NCBI GenBank assembly: GCA_963932465.1
Contig: OZ010791.1
Location: forward strand, 620,689,800-620,753,799
DNA: 64,000 nucleotides
Source: Maratus speciosus
Taxonomy: Eukaryota > Arthropoda > Arachnida > Araneae > Salticidae
Direction: 5' to 3'
Shown here: positions 1 to 11,600 of the stretch, piece after piece
Position numbering within the stretch: position 1 is the stretch's first letter
Layout of the letters: each line of letters starts with the position of its first letter
Made by a program: the position numbers and the translations under genes
Notes under the pieces: generated by a model
Told to the model about the DNA's origin: nothing
The model's input: the letters and a program-made list of their open reading frames with translations, nothing else
Database searches by the model: none

Positions 1-783
1 AAAATGCTATTACTCAGCCATTTTTTTAGATATAGACGAAACAAAAACTGTTCCGGAATCTTTGTATTAAGGTCAAACACATACGAAAAAAATCTTTTTC
101 ATTTTCCATTTTTTTGGTATCTCATTTTAATTTTTTAATTTTTTTAAATGGCCGCCATTTTGAAACAAGATGGCGGATGAAGCTGGCCAACGAACTCGGT
201 CGAGATATTTGTATGTACTATGTACACACCAAGGTACATCCAAATCGGTTCATAAATACGCCTGTTATTACGTGACAAAAATCAGGACGTTTCAAAATGT
301 CAGCCACGCTAGAAATTCAAAATGCTATAACTCAGCCATTTCTTAAGATATAGATGAAACAAAAACTGCTCCCGAATCTTTTTATCAAGGTCAAACACAT
401 AAGAAGAAAATATTTTTTCAATTTTCAAGTTTTTGGTACCACATTTCAAATTTAAATTTTTCTTGAAAATTTAAATGGCAGCCATTTTTAAACAAGATGG
501 CGGATGAAGCTGGCCAACGAACCCGGTCGAGACATTGGTATGTACTATGTATAAACGAAGTTACATCCAAATCGGTTCATAAATACGCCTTTTATCACAC
601 GACAAAATTCAGAACGTTTCAAAATGTCAGCCACCCTAGAAATTCAAAATGCTGCAACTCAGACATTTTTTAAGATATAGACGAAACAAAAACTGCTCCG
701 AAATCTTTGTATAAAGGTCAAATACATAAGAAAAAAATATTTTTCCATTTTCAATTTTTTGCTACCACATTTCAAATTTTAAT

Positions 784-905
784 TAAAAAAGTCCTTCCGG
801 CCAGTGCCGGGAGGAAGAGGTAGCTTCCAAATTCCTTATTTTAAAAAACTCCTTCCGGCCATTGCCGGGAGGAAGAGGTAGCTTTCATAATCCTTATTTA
901 AAAAA
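784..905. repeat. Two tandem ~57-bp GC-richer motifs within F1
   Basis: Two consecutive copies of a motif containing CCTTCCGGCCA(G/T)TGCCGGGAG followed by GAAGAGGTAGCTT lie in the F1 array. Each contains the short palindrome CCGGC..GCCGG. A diverged copy in the opposite orientation sits near 15260-15295, next to the minus-strand F1 copy, so this motif is part of the F1 element. It is followed at 901-1080 by a stretch that recurs at 3197-3362. Confidence 0.7.
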
Positions 906-3038
906 AGCCAACTTATATCATGCAAACATACGAAGCTCAATTTAGTGGAAACCGAATATAGGAGATTCAATTACTAATTTTTATCAATATAATGAATGAG
1001 AATTTCGCGAAATTAGTCAGCTTTATCCAAGCTGCTTTTCTTTAAAGTAACTTATATTTGGCTGCCAAATTCGGCAATTTCTTAAAGTGCCTGTCATTTT
1101 AAGACAACATGGTGGATGAGGCTAAGCAGTGAACTTGGTCGAGACCTTAGTAATTGCTGTGCACATGCTCACTCACATCGGAATCGGTTAATATATAGGA
1201 GTGCTGTCGCATGCAAAAAATCAGATTTTTCAAAATGTCACCCACAATAGAAATTGAAACTGCTATATCTGAGCCATTTTTTAAGGTAAAGACAAACAAA
1301 AAATGCTCCTGAATCCTTATATCAAGATCAAATACTTAAGAAAGAAACCTTTTTCAATTTCTAATTTTTTTGCACCTCACTTTAAATATATATATATTTT
1401 TTAATTTAATGGCCGCCATTTTGAAACAAGATGGCTGATGAATCTGGCCAGCGAACTTGGTCGAGGTGCTGATGTATACTATCCACATGCCTTCTTACAT
1501 TGAAATAGACGAATACGTGTGTTATCGCGTGACAAATACAAGATCGTTTCAAAATGTTAGCCATGCTAGAATTTTAAATTTAATTTTTTTTAAATGGCAA
1601 CCCTTTTGAAACAAGATGGCGAATGAAGCTGGCCAACGAACTCGGTCGAGACATTGGTATGTACTATGTACAGACCAAGTTACATCCAAATAGGTTCATA
1701 AATACGCCTGTTATCGCGTGACAAAAATCAGGTCGTTTTAAAATGTCAGCCACAAGAGAAATTCAAAATGCTATTACTCAGCCATTTTTTTTTAGATATA
1801 GACGAAAGAAAAACTGTTCCGGAATCTTTGTATTAAGGTCAAACACATACAAAAAAAATCTTTTTCATTTTCCAATTTTTTGGTATCTCATTTAATTTTT
1901 TTTATTTTTTAATTTCTTTAAATGGCCGCCATTTAGAAACAAGATGGCGGATGAAGCTGGCCAACGAACTCGGTCGAGATATTTGTATGTACTATATACA
2001 CACCAAGGTACATCCAAGTCGGTTCATAAATACGCCTGTTATTACGTGAGAAAAATCAGGACGTTTCAAAATGTCAGCCACGCTAGAAATTCAAAATGCT
2101 ATAACTCAGCCATTTCTTAAGATATAGACGAAACAAAAACTGCTCCCGAATCTTTTTATGAAGGTCAAATACATAAGAAGAAAATATTTTTTTCAATTTT
2201 CAATTTTTGGTACCACATTTCAAATTTAAATTTTTCTTAAAAATTTAAATGGCCGCCATTTTTAAACAACATGGCTGGTGAAGCTGGCCAACGAACCCGG
2301 TCGAGACATTGGTATGTACTATGTATAAACGAAGTTACATACAAATCGGTTCTTAAATACGCCTTTTATCGCGTGACAAACTTCAGGACGTTTCAAAATG
2401 TCAGCCACGCTAGAAATTCAAAATGCTATAACTCAGCCATTTTTTAAGATATAGACGAAACAAAAACTGCTCCGAAATCTTTGTATAAAGGTCAAATACA
2501 TAAGAAAAGAATATTTTTCCATTTTCAATTTTTTGGTACCACATTTCAAATTTAAAATTTTTAAAAAAATTTTAAATGGCCGCCATTTTGAAACAAAATG
2601 GCGGATGAAGCTGGCCAACGAACTCGGTCGAGAGATTGGTATGTACTATATACACACCGAATTACATCCAAATCGGTTCATAAATACGCCTTTTATCGCG
2701 TGACAAAATTCAGGACGTTTCAAAATGTCAGCCACGCTAGAAATTCAAAATGCTATTACTCAGCCATTTTTTAAGATATAGACAAAACAAAAACTGCTCC
2801 GGAATCTTTGTATAAAGGTCAAATACATAAGAAAAAAATATTTTTCCATTTTTAATTTTTTGGTACCACATTTCAAGTTTTAAATTTTTTTAAAAATTTT
2901 AAATGGCCGCCATTTTGAAACAAAACGGTGGATGAAGCTGGCCAACGAACTCGGTCGAGACATTGGTATGTACTATGTACACATCGAATTACATCGAAAT
3001 CGGTTCATAATTACGGGAGTTACAGTGTGACATAGGTC

Positions 3039-3196
3039 ATATATATATATATATATATATGTATATATCAATTTTGAACGGAGTGTGGTTTCGGGGTCTG
3101 GGGGTCATGATCGATGAAAATATACCAAAGTTTTTTGAAATCGCTTTCCTCCGAACGGCTGCAATAGGTAGCTTTTTTGTAAAGAAAGCTACCTAA
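3039..3196 (+). repeat. F1 end module with (AT)n and terminal hairpin
   Basis: An (AT)n tract is followed by a conserved block (GGTTTCGGGGTCTGGGGGTC and onward) and a hairpin, AGGTAGCTTT...AAAGCTACCT, at 3166-3194. The same module occurs at 5107-5260 (hairpin 5233-5260), at 5739-5889 (hairpin 5862-5889) and inverted at 14657-14800 (hairpin 14657-14684). The constant hairpin at the edge of homology marks it as an element terminus. Confidence 0.75.
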
Positions 3197-5102
3197 AAGC
3201 CAACTTATATTATTCAAACACACGAAGCTCAATTTAGTGGAAACCGAATATAGAAGATTTAATACTAATTTTTATCAATACTAAATCATTATGAATGAGA
3301 TTTCGCGAAATTAGTCAGCTTTATCCAAGCTGCTTTTATTTAAAGTAACTTACATTTGGCTGATATGTTGATGTATACTATCCACATGCCTTTTTACATG
3401 GAAATGAGCGAATACGTGTGTTATCGCGTGACAAATACAAGATCGTTTCAAAATGTTAGCCATACTAGAAATTGAAAGTGCTATAATTCAACCATTTTTT
3501 AAGATATAAACAAAAGAACAAATTTTCAGAAACAAAATCTGCTCCGGAATCTTTGTATCAAGGCCAAGCACATAAAAAATCTTTTTCATTTTCCAATTTT
3601 TTAATACCTCATTTTAAATTTTAAATTTAATTTTTTTAAATGGCAACCCTTTTGAAACAAGATGGCGAATGAAGCTGGCCAACGAACTCGGTCGAGACAT
3701 TGGTATGTACTATGTACAGACCAAGTAACATCCAAATCGGTTCATAAATACGCTTGTTATCGCGTGACAAAAATCAGGTCGTTTTAAAATGTCAGCCACA
3801 ATAGCAATTCAAAATGCTATTACTCAGCCATTTTTTTAGATATAGACGAAACAAAAACTGTTCCGGAATCTTTGTATTAAGGTCAAATACATACAAAAAA
3901 AAATCTTTTTCATTTTCCAATTTTTTGGTATCTCATTTTAAATTTTAAATATTTAAAATTTTTTTAAATGGCAGCCATTTTGAAACAAGATGGCGAATGA
4001 AGCTGGCCAACGAACTCGGTCGAGACATTGGTATGTACTATCTACAGACCAAGTAACATCCAAATCGGTTCATAAATACGCTTGTTATCGCGTGACAAAA
4101 ATCAGGTCGTTTCAAAATGTCTGCCACGCTAGAAATTCAAAATGCTATAACTCAGCCATTTTTTAAGATATAGACGAAACAAAAACTGCTCCTGAATCTT
4201 TGTATCAAGATCAAATACATAAGAAAAAAATATTTTTTTCAATTTTCAATTTTTTGGTAACACATTTCAAATTTAAATTTTTCTTAAAAATTTTAAATGG
4301 CCGCCATTTTTAAACAAGATGGCGGATGAAGCTGGCCAACGAACTTGGTCAAGACATTGGTATGTACTATGTACAAACGAAGTTACATCCAAATCGGTTC
4401 ATAAATACGCCTTTTATCGCGTGACAAAATTCAGGACGTTTCAAAATGTCAGCCACGCTAGAAATTCAAAATGCAATAACTCAGCCATTTTTTAAGATAT
4501 AGACGAAACAAAAACTGCTCCGGAATCTTTGTATAAACGTCAAATACATAAGAAAAAAATATTATTCCATTTTCAATTCTTTGGTACCACATTTCAAATT
4601 TAAAATTTTTTAAAAAAATTTAAATGGCCGCCATTTTGAAACAAAATGGCGTATGAAGCTGGCCAACGAACTCGGTCGAAACATTGGTATGTACTATATA
4701 CATACCGAATTACATCCAAATCGGTTCATAAATTCGAGAGTTACAGTATGACAAAGGTCATATATATATTAAATACGTTTTATTGATTCTTCCATTTCAT
4801 ATTATTTGTTTCTATTCTGCTTTCATTTTTAATCAATTCACTTGATTTTAGTGGTTGTTCGGGCACAGGGGAAAATTAATTTTAGCTTTAGCTTATTTCT
4901 CCCACAGAAAACAACCATTTTGCTTATATCATTGAATTCTGTGCCCTCGATAACGTAATTCAATGTATAAGCTTTTCAATTTTTGTCGGTGTCCACTTTT
5001 TTCTTTTTTCTTCCATAATAATTCTTATAATATTTTTTTTTTTTAATACTTACAGCTTTAATTCATAATAATTGACGGTGGCAGGTTATGTTTAATTAAT
5101 GG

Positions 5103-5136
<34 letters not shown>

Positions 5137-5890
5137 ACTTTTTAACGGAGGGTGGTTTCGGAGTCTGGGGGTCATGATCGATGAAAATATACCAAAATTT
5201 TTTGAAATCGCTTTCCTCCGAACGGCTGCAATAGGTAGCTTTTTGTAATGAAAGCTACCTAAAAAAATTTAAATGGCCGCCATTTTGAAAAAAAAATGGC
5301 GGATGAAGCTGGTCAACGAACTCGGTCGAGACATTGGTATGTACTATGTACACACCGAATTACATCGAAATCGGTTCATAAATACGCCTTTTATCGCGTG
5401 ACAAAATTCAGGACGTTTCAAAATGTCAGCCACGCTAGAAATTCAAAATGCTATAACTCAGCCATTTTTTAAGATATAGACGAAACAAAAACTGCTCCGG
5501 AATCTTTGTATAAAGGTTAAATACATCAGAAAATAATATTTTTCCATTTTTAATTTTTTGGTACCACATTTCAAATTTAAAATTTTTATAAAAATTTTAA
5601 ATGGCCGCCATTTTGAAACAAAACGGCGGATGATGCTGGCCAACGAACTCGGTCGAGACATTGGTATGTACTATGCACACACCGAATTACATCGAAATCG
5701 GTTCATAATTACGAGAGTTACAGTGTGACATAGGTCAGATATATATATATATATATATATATATCAATTTTGAACGGAGGGTGGTTTCGGGGTCTGGGGG
5801 TCATGATCGATGAAAATATACCAAAATTTTTTGAAATCGCTTTCCTCCGAACGGCTGCAATAGGTAGCTTTTTGTAATGAAAGCTACCTA

Positions 5891-6440
5891 ATATACCTGT
5901 CTTTTACGACCAGAACTTACCGAATTATGACATTTCGAATTTTATCAAACTTCAATGTTTATATGCACTAAAAGTGCTTCTTTAAATTTTTAGTGCCGAA
6001 AACACTGAAATATATCGCTTTGGAAGAGTGGAGGAGATCCCCAAATAAGTCAAACCTAGGGGCCAGGGAGGTAGTTTATCCGCTTCTGACGTGAACATAA
6101 TTAATTATGGAACAAACATAGTTAATTTGTAGGAACTCCCGAATGCATTAAGACGGCCCTGATCAAGTAGAAAAACAGAAATTACATCTTGGTTTTTCCC
6201 ATTTAAATACTTCCTGTTGATAAAATAATCATTACTAGCATCTTTTCCAAACTACTCCCCATAAATTATTTGTATTTATAAAAACTAATAATAAACGTTT
6301 GTTTAATCAAAGAACCATAATTACACGATGGAGAATGATCTCAACATCGCTCAGCTATTCATTATTCTAGTAAAATCACCCGACTCCATCTATTATTCGA
6401 GTGAGAAAAAGCAAAAGTAAATGCTCTTCGATTATTCTTT
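5891..6440. other. Unique-looking upstream flank of lysozyme gene 1
   Basis: About 550 bp separate the F1 array from the conserved promoter-proximal block. I see no long reading frame, RNA gene or recognised repeat. It probably contains distal promoter sequence of the gene starting at 6715, but no individual site can be supported. Confidence 0.4.
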
Positions 6441-6714
6441 TTTATATCTACTTACCTTGAGCATCTCTGCAGGTAATGTCAGGATTTTTAGAAAGTGAAC
6501 AGACCTGTTTACTGGTGTAGGCCAAGAGCAAGATCCCACGACATTCCAGGCAGACCAATGACGGTGCTAGGTGGTTGCTTTCCCCCCCTACAACTAGAGC
6601 ATCCTCTTGGATGTGAAAACTTTCCGAGAAAGGTAAAACGCGTCAGGAAGTCGAAGATACGGGCCGAAACAGAAAAATTATCAGTAGAATAATAATTCTT
6701 TCGAAAAGAGCATC
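6441..6714 (+). promoter_or_regulatory. Promoter/5' UTR block of lysozyme gene 1
   Basis: This block is clearly similar to 51895-52162, which lies at the same distance upstream of the second lysozyme start. Shared strings include GAGCATCTCTGCAGG, AGTGAACAGACCTGTTTA, AGCAGACCAATGACGG (with one change), GCATCCTCTTG and GGGCCGAAA. A TATA-like TTTATATC lies at 6441-6448, and a TCAG that could be an initiator lies about 30 bp downstream. The duplication of this block together with the signal-peptide exon shows that the tandem gene copies carry their own proximal promoters or 5' leaders. The exact transcription start, and whether a 5' UTR intron exists, cannot be decided. Confidence 0.55.
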
Positions 6715-6769
6715 ATGAACCGGTGTTTGACCTTAGGTGTATTGCTGGTCTGCATCCATTGCGTTCTCG
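6715..6769 (+). CDS. Lysozyme gene 1, exon 1 (signal peptide)
   Basis: ATG is followed by 18 hydrophobic-rich codons (MNRCLTLGVLLVCIHCVL), then a split codon G|CA (Ala19) at the donor site GTAAGT. The start is chosen because it opens a typical signal peptide and because the paralogous exon at 52163 has the same length (55 nt), the same phase and the same donor. Confidence 0.9.
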
Positions 6770-8597
6770 GTAAGTTTTGCGTCTTTTATTGATAAAGTAA
6801 TAAAAATGAAGTGAGAGTCTTTTTTTGTAAATTTGTGTAAATAATTCATTAAAACAAAGTTTTGAAAAAGAATTTTATTGAAAATCGTCTGCTGCCGTAA
6901 CGTGAATTTCGAGATCAATTTTATTCGAAATATATTCTTGAGAAATCACTAATCTTCAAAATATAACATAGAACAATACAAAGTAACATAATATTTTATA
7001 ATATAATATAATAAAACATAATATAATATAATACGGTTTTGAATTTTCGTTGGGAATCATGTTTTAACTTTCTGTAGGGAAAAGTAAAAAGTACAAATTA
7101 TCGAGGCCCGGCTCTCTTACAAGGCTCGTGGCGCATCCCTTTTTAGGTGCGTTCGTAATTATATAAATACGTAGCACCTATAGTCGTCGTTCAGTCCGTC
7201 CGTCTGTCCGTCCGTCTGTCCGTCTGTCCGTCCGTCTGTCCGTCTGTCCGTCCGTCCGTCCGTCTGTCCGCATGTAACAGAGCAAAAACTACCAAACCGA
7301 ATTGTCTGAAATTTCAAATATATGATTGTTGCAAAATTTTGTCGAGCCATTTCAAATTTTATGAAAATCGGATGTATAGTTTAATTACAGGGACAGTCAA
7401 AAGTTTTTCTTTACATTAAGGCCAATGGGAAAAATTATTGCAAGTGGATTTTAATGATATTAGAGCCTTCCGAATGATCTGAAATTTCAAAGATATAATT
7501 GTTGCAAAATTTTGTCGAGCCATTTCAAATTTTAGGAAAATCGGATGTAAAGTTTAATTACAGGGACAGTCAAAAGTTTTTCTTTACATTACGGCCAATG
7601 GGAAAAATTATTGCAAGTGGATTTTAATGATATTAGAGCCTTCCGAATGATCTGAAATTTTAAAGATATAATTGTTGCAAAATTTTGTCGAGCCATTTCA
7701 AATTTTAGGAAAATCGGATGTAAAGTTTAATTACAGGGACAGTCAAAAGTTTTTCTTTACATTACGGCCAATGGGAAAAATTATTGCAAGTGGATTTTAA
7801 TGATATTAGAGCCTTCCGAATGATCTGAAATTTTAAAGATATAATTGTTGCAAAATTTTGTCGAGCCATTTCAAATTTTAGGAAAATCGGATGTATAGTT
7901 TAATTACAGGGACAGTCAAAAGTTTTTCTTTACATTACGGCCAATGGGAAAAATTATTGCAAGTGGATTTTAATGATATTAGAGCCTTCCGAATGATCTG
8001 AAATTTTAAAGATATAATTGTTGCCAAATTTTGTCGAGCCATTTCAAATTTTAGGAAAATCGGATGTATAGTTTAATTACAGGGACAGTCAAAAGTTTTT
8101 CTTTACATTACGGCCAATGGGAAAAATTATTGCAAATGCATTTTAATGATATTACAGCCTTCCGAATGGTCTGAAATTTTAAAGATATAATTGTTGCAAA
8201 ATTTTGTTGAGCTATTTCAAATTTTAGGAAAATCGGATGTATAGTTTAATTACAGGGACAGTCAAAAGTGTTCCGTTACATTACGGGGAATGGGAAAAAG
8301 TTATTGGAAGTGCATTTTAATGATGTATCAGACTATGCACTTTATGAAGTGCAAAAAATTATACATTCAGTACAATATGGGGTGCAAAAAGTAATTATAA
8401 AACTAGTTATAGTACGAACGCACCTCATTTGCCACGTTTGACGAGCAATTTCCAACTTGTTAAAATAAAGTATGAACAAGTAGATTCTAACATTTTTTTA
8501 ATGCAAAATTTTAAAATTGAAATAACATTCAAATAAACTAATTAAAAAGTGAGAACTTGTGTCGTATAAGATGTATATTTTATTGTTATTACACAGC

Positions 8598-8643
<46 letters not shown>

Positions 8644-11600
8644 CGCATCTAGAAATAAATCATCAGCAGTGGCATAGTAATTTCTAGATGGAGCGGAGCC
8701 TCCTAATTTCAGAGGTCCCAGTGGCAACTAAAAGTATTTATATCTCTGATGCTAATTTACTTTTATATTTTGTTAGTATATTGATGCTTAAATATTAAGC
8801 AAATATGCATTTCAGTTTAAAATTAATTATTTAACAAATTTATTCTTTAAAAGTATACATAAGTACCTACGCTCTCCCAAAGCAAATATGTATTTCATTT
8901 TAAAATTAATTATTAAATTTTTTTATTTAACAAATTCATTTTTTAAAACTATACATAAGTGTCTACGCTCCTGTATAGTCAGAAAACAGAGTAGGGGAAA
9001 AAATCGTCATTAGCCGAGACAATGAAAATGTAAATTGAATTTAACGGGCTTCTATTAATTTAGAAAATTAGCTTACTAAAGTCATCCCAAAACAGGGATA
9101 TTTGGATACTTTTAAACCAATTGGGTAGGGTGTCAACGATTTTAATCAGATGATTAAAACGGATATTTTAATCAATGACAACAAATTTAATGATTGAATT
9201 TATATTTTAAAAAATTATCTGAAGAAAAAAAATTAAAATCTAACATGAAAATAAATCGAAATGTTTCTAACGATATTTTGTCTATTAAATATATGAAAGA
9301 AACTTTATATATAATGATACATACTTTATATATAGGAATTTATCTGCCATAAAAAGCACTTCATTTAAAATTATTGTTTAATTAAATCTATTATAATTTA
9401 CCTTGACATAATAATTTCGCTTGAGTAACAAATTAATCACTGACTCTTTCATACTAATTTCCTTACAGAACCATTTTTGGATTCTAATTACCAAAACCTC
9501 ATAAATTTTATGAGTTCATTTATAAATTATAAAATGAAGTAGATTTTTTCCTATTTTTGTGAATTTGCATAAATAATCGTCCGAAAAATATTTTTGGGGA
9601 AAGCCTCTCGAGTTTGATCTTAGGCGAATTTTCAAATGCAGCATCAATCGTAAAATACCGAAACTTCAAATATTATAATTATTATTGTTATTACTATTAT
9701 TTTGTAAAGATTATGGTGGTCCAGAACACAAAAATTAAGTTTTTTATTTATGAATATTTTTTGTACGCGTGAAATGCATATTTAGTATAGATGTATTCGT
9801 TTCCAATTATAAATTCCTTAAAAAAATTCAAAAATCAAAATTTAATTTAAAAAAGTTTTAATTGTAAATTTTTCTAAAAAAAAAAAAAAGTCCTAAACTA
9901 AATATTTTTGTGATACTGAAGATTACCTACGAAACAAACGCCCACTATAAGAATGGTTTCTAATAAAATTCGAAAAATATAATTGGGATATGAGCGGAAA
10001 ATGTTCTAAACACGTTCTAAATTACGATTTCTATTGAATTTTACATAATATTTGTTAATTAATAAATTCCACACTCATTTCAAAGACAGTAAAATAATAC
10101 CACTTGGCATATTTCAACAAGTATGCATGCAAAGCTGTGAGTTTTGCTAGTATTTTATAATTCCGTTTTGATATACACTATTAAACGCCTTTATGAAAGA
10201 GCATGATTTAATCAAGAAAAAGTGCATTTCTTAAGGCAAAATTTGAAAATTTTAATCAAACAAATTAAGAAAATTCAAAAACCACATTTCTGTTACAATT
10301 TGAAACTTTTTACAACATTCTTTTCCATGAATTGTCCACAGGCGTGCTTTATTATTATAAGGATCAGATTTCAAAAAAAAAAAAAAAATAATAATAATAA
10401 TAATAATTATATTAAAAGAAAAATATAAAAAGCCATGACGTATTTAAAAATAGAGCAAAACATGCTATTTTTACTTTAGTTTTTTAATAAAAGAAAAAAA
10501 AAACTATTATTGTAAATCTAATCAATTTTTTAAACCACACCACATCATAAGGAACATCAATAAAAATTATCAAATAAATTGAGAAATATATGCTGACACT
10601 TTAGTATTTTCAACATACTGATATATAGAAAAACCACAACCTGGAACAAATGCATTTAATGATTGTCACTATGAATCATTTATAGGGTAATGGATGCAGT
10701 AAAATGCCTTTTTTCATATATTTATGATTATCGGATTTTTACGAAACTTTGTCAGACAGCACAGAAAAAAAAAAGAATAACAAAAATGTATCAGGTTCTT
10801 GTAAAATGATACGCTTGGATTTGAATATCCATGCATATAATGAGGACATGAACAAATCACTGGTTTATTTCCCAAAGAATCTGTATTAATGAAACAAAGA
10901 TACGTTCGCTTGCGTGTGTTAGTAAACAAATAAAAAGTAATGCGTTCATACCACGCAATGCACCCATTAACATATTATACGTACTGTCTGTGTTTATTTT
11001 AAAAAGCCTTTTTATTTCAGAATTAAATGATTAGTTAATATGTAACATCCAATTGCAGGTGTCCGCTTCCTATATTTTTTATATGGTTCGGTACTACTAC
11101 CACCTTACAATAATCTTCACGGCAGGTTTCCTTGATGTGTGCAATAGAACTCTAGCACGGATATTATTGTTTGGAAGGAGGGTTGGCAGTATGACCCCTT
11201 TTTTATTCAGAAATTCTGAATTTATACCAATTCTACCGAAAAGTAATTTTTGCTTTGTTTAATTTTTGTATAAAAAAGAATGTCAAACTGGCAATACTGT
11301 TTGGAAGTAGAGTGGTAGAAAAATATATCGAAAATATACGATCCGTGTTCATATATTCCTTACGGCCTACGCCTATGTGTCCCGCGTTTTAAGCGGGTTA
11401 ATCAAGTTCTGCTGCTATGGATCTCATGAAAATTGCGGGTGGAAAGTTTTCACGTGCGACTACTTTTGTATTGTTTTACCTACCATTATTTCCAAGTAAT
11501 AATCTCCATGGTAAATTTCTATATCTTCGTGGTAGATTTATACTAGAGATTTACCACAAATATTGTTATTCAGAAATAGTAGTAGACAAAGAAATAGAAA

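Larger units (their letters stand above)
1..5890. repeat. Array of ~327-bp AT-rich repeat units (family F1)
   Basis: About 15 to 17 complete or partial copies of a unit of about 320-335 bp run head to tail. The block with GGCCGCCATTTTGAAACAAG recurs near 150, 479, 1406, 1926, 2258, 2576, 2901, 3968, 4297, 4625, 5273 and 5598. Each unit also carries a stretch like CCAACGAACTCGGTCGAGAC and one like ATGTCAGCCACGCTAGAAAT. The array is broken by several end modules (about 3040-3196, 5100-5260, 5740-5890): an (AT)n tract, then a unique ~110-bp stretch, then a terminal hairpin AGGTAGCTTT/AAAGCTACCT. It is therefore probably several copies of one tandem-repeat-bearing element rather than a pure satellite. 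Short reading frames in it are copies of the repeat and not genes. No transposase is visible. Confidence 0.85.

Noticed and set aside
2433..5661. Recurrent ~61-67-codon frames in F1 as a gene family
   Set aside because: They are the same piece of the non-coding 327-bp repeat read repeatedly, with no conservation pattern of coding sequence.
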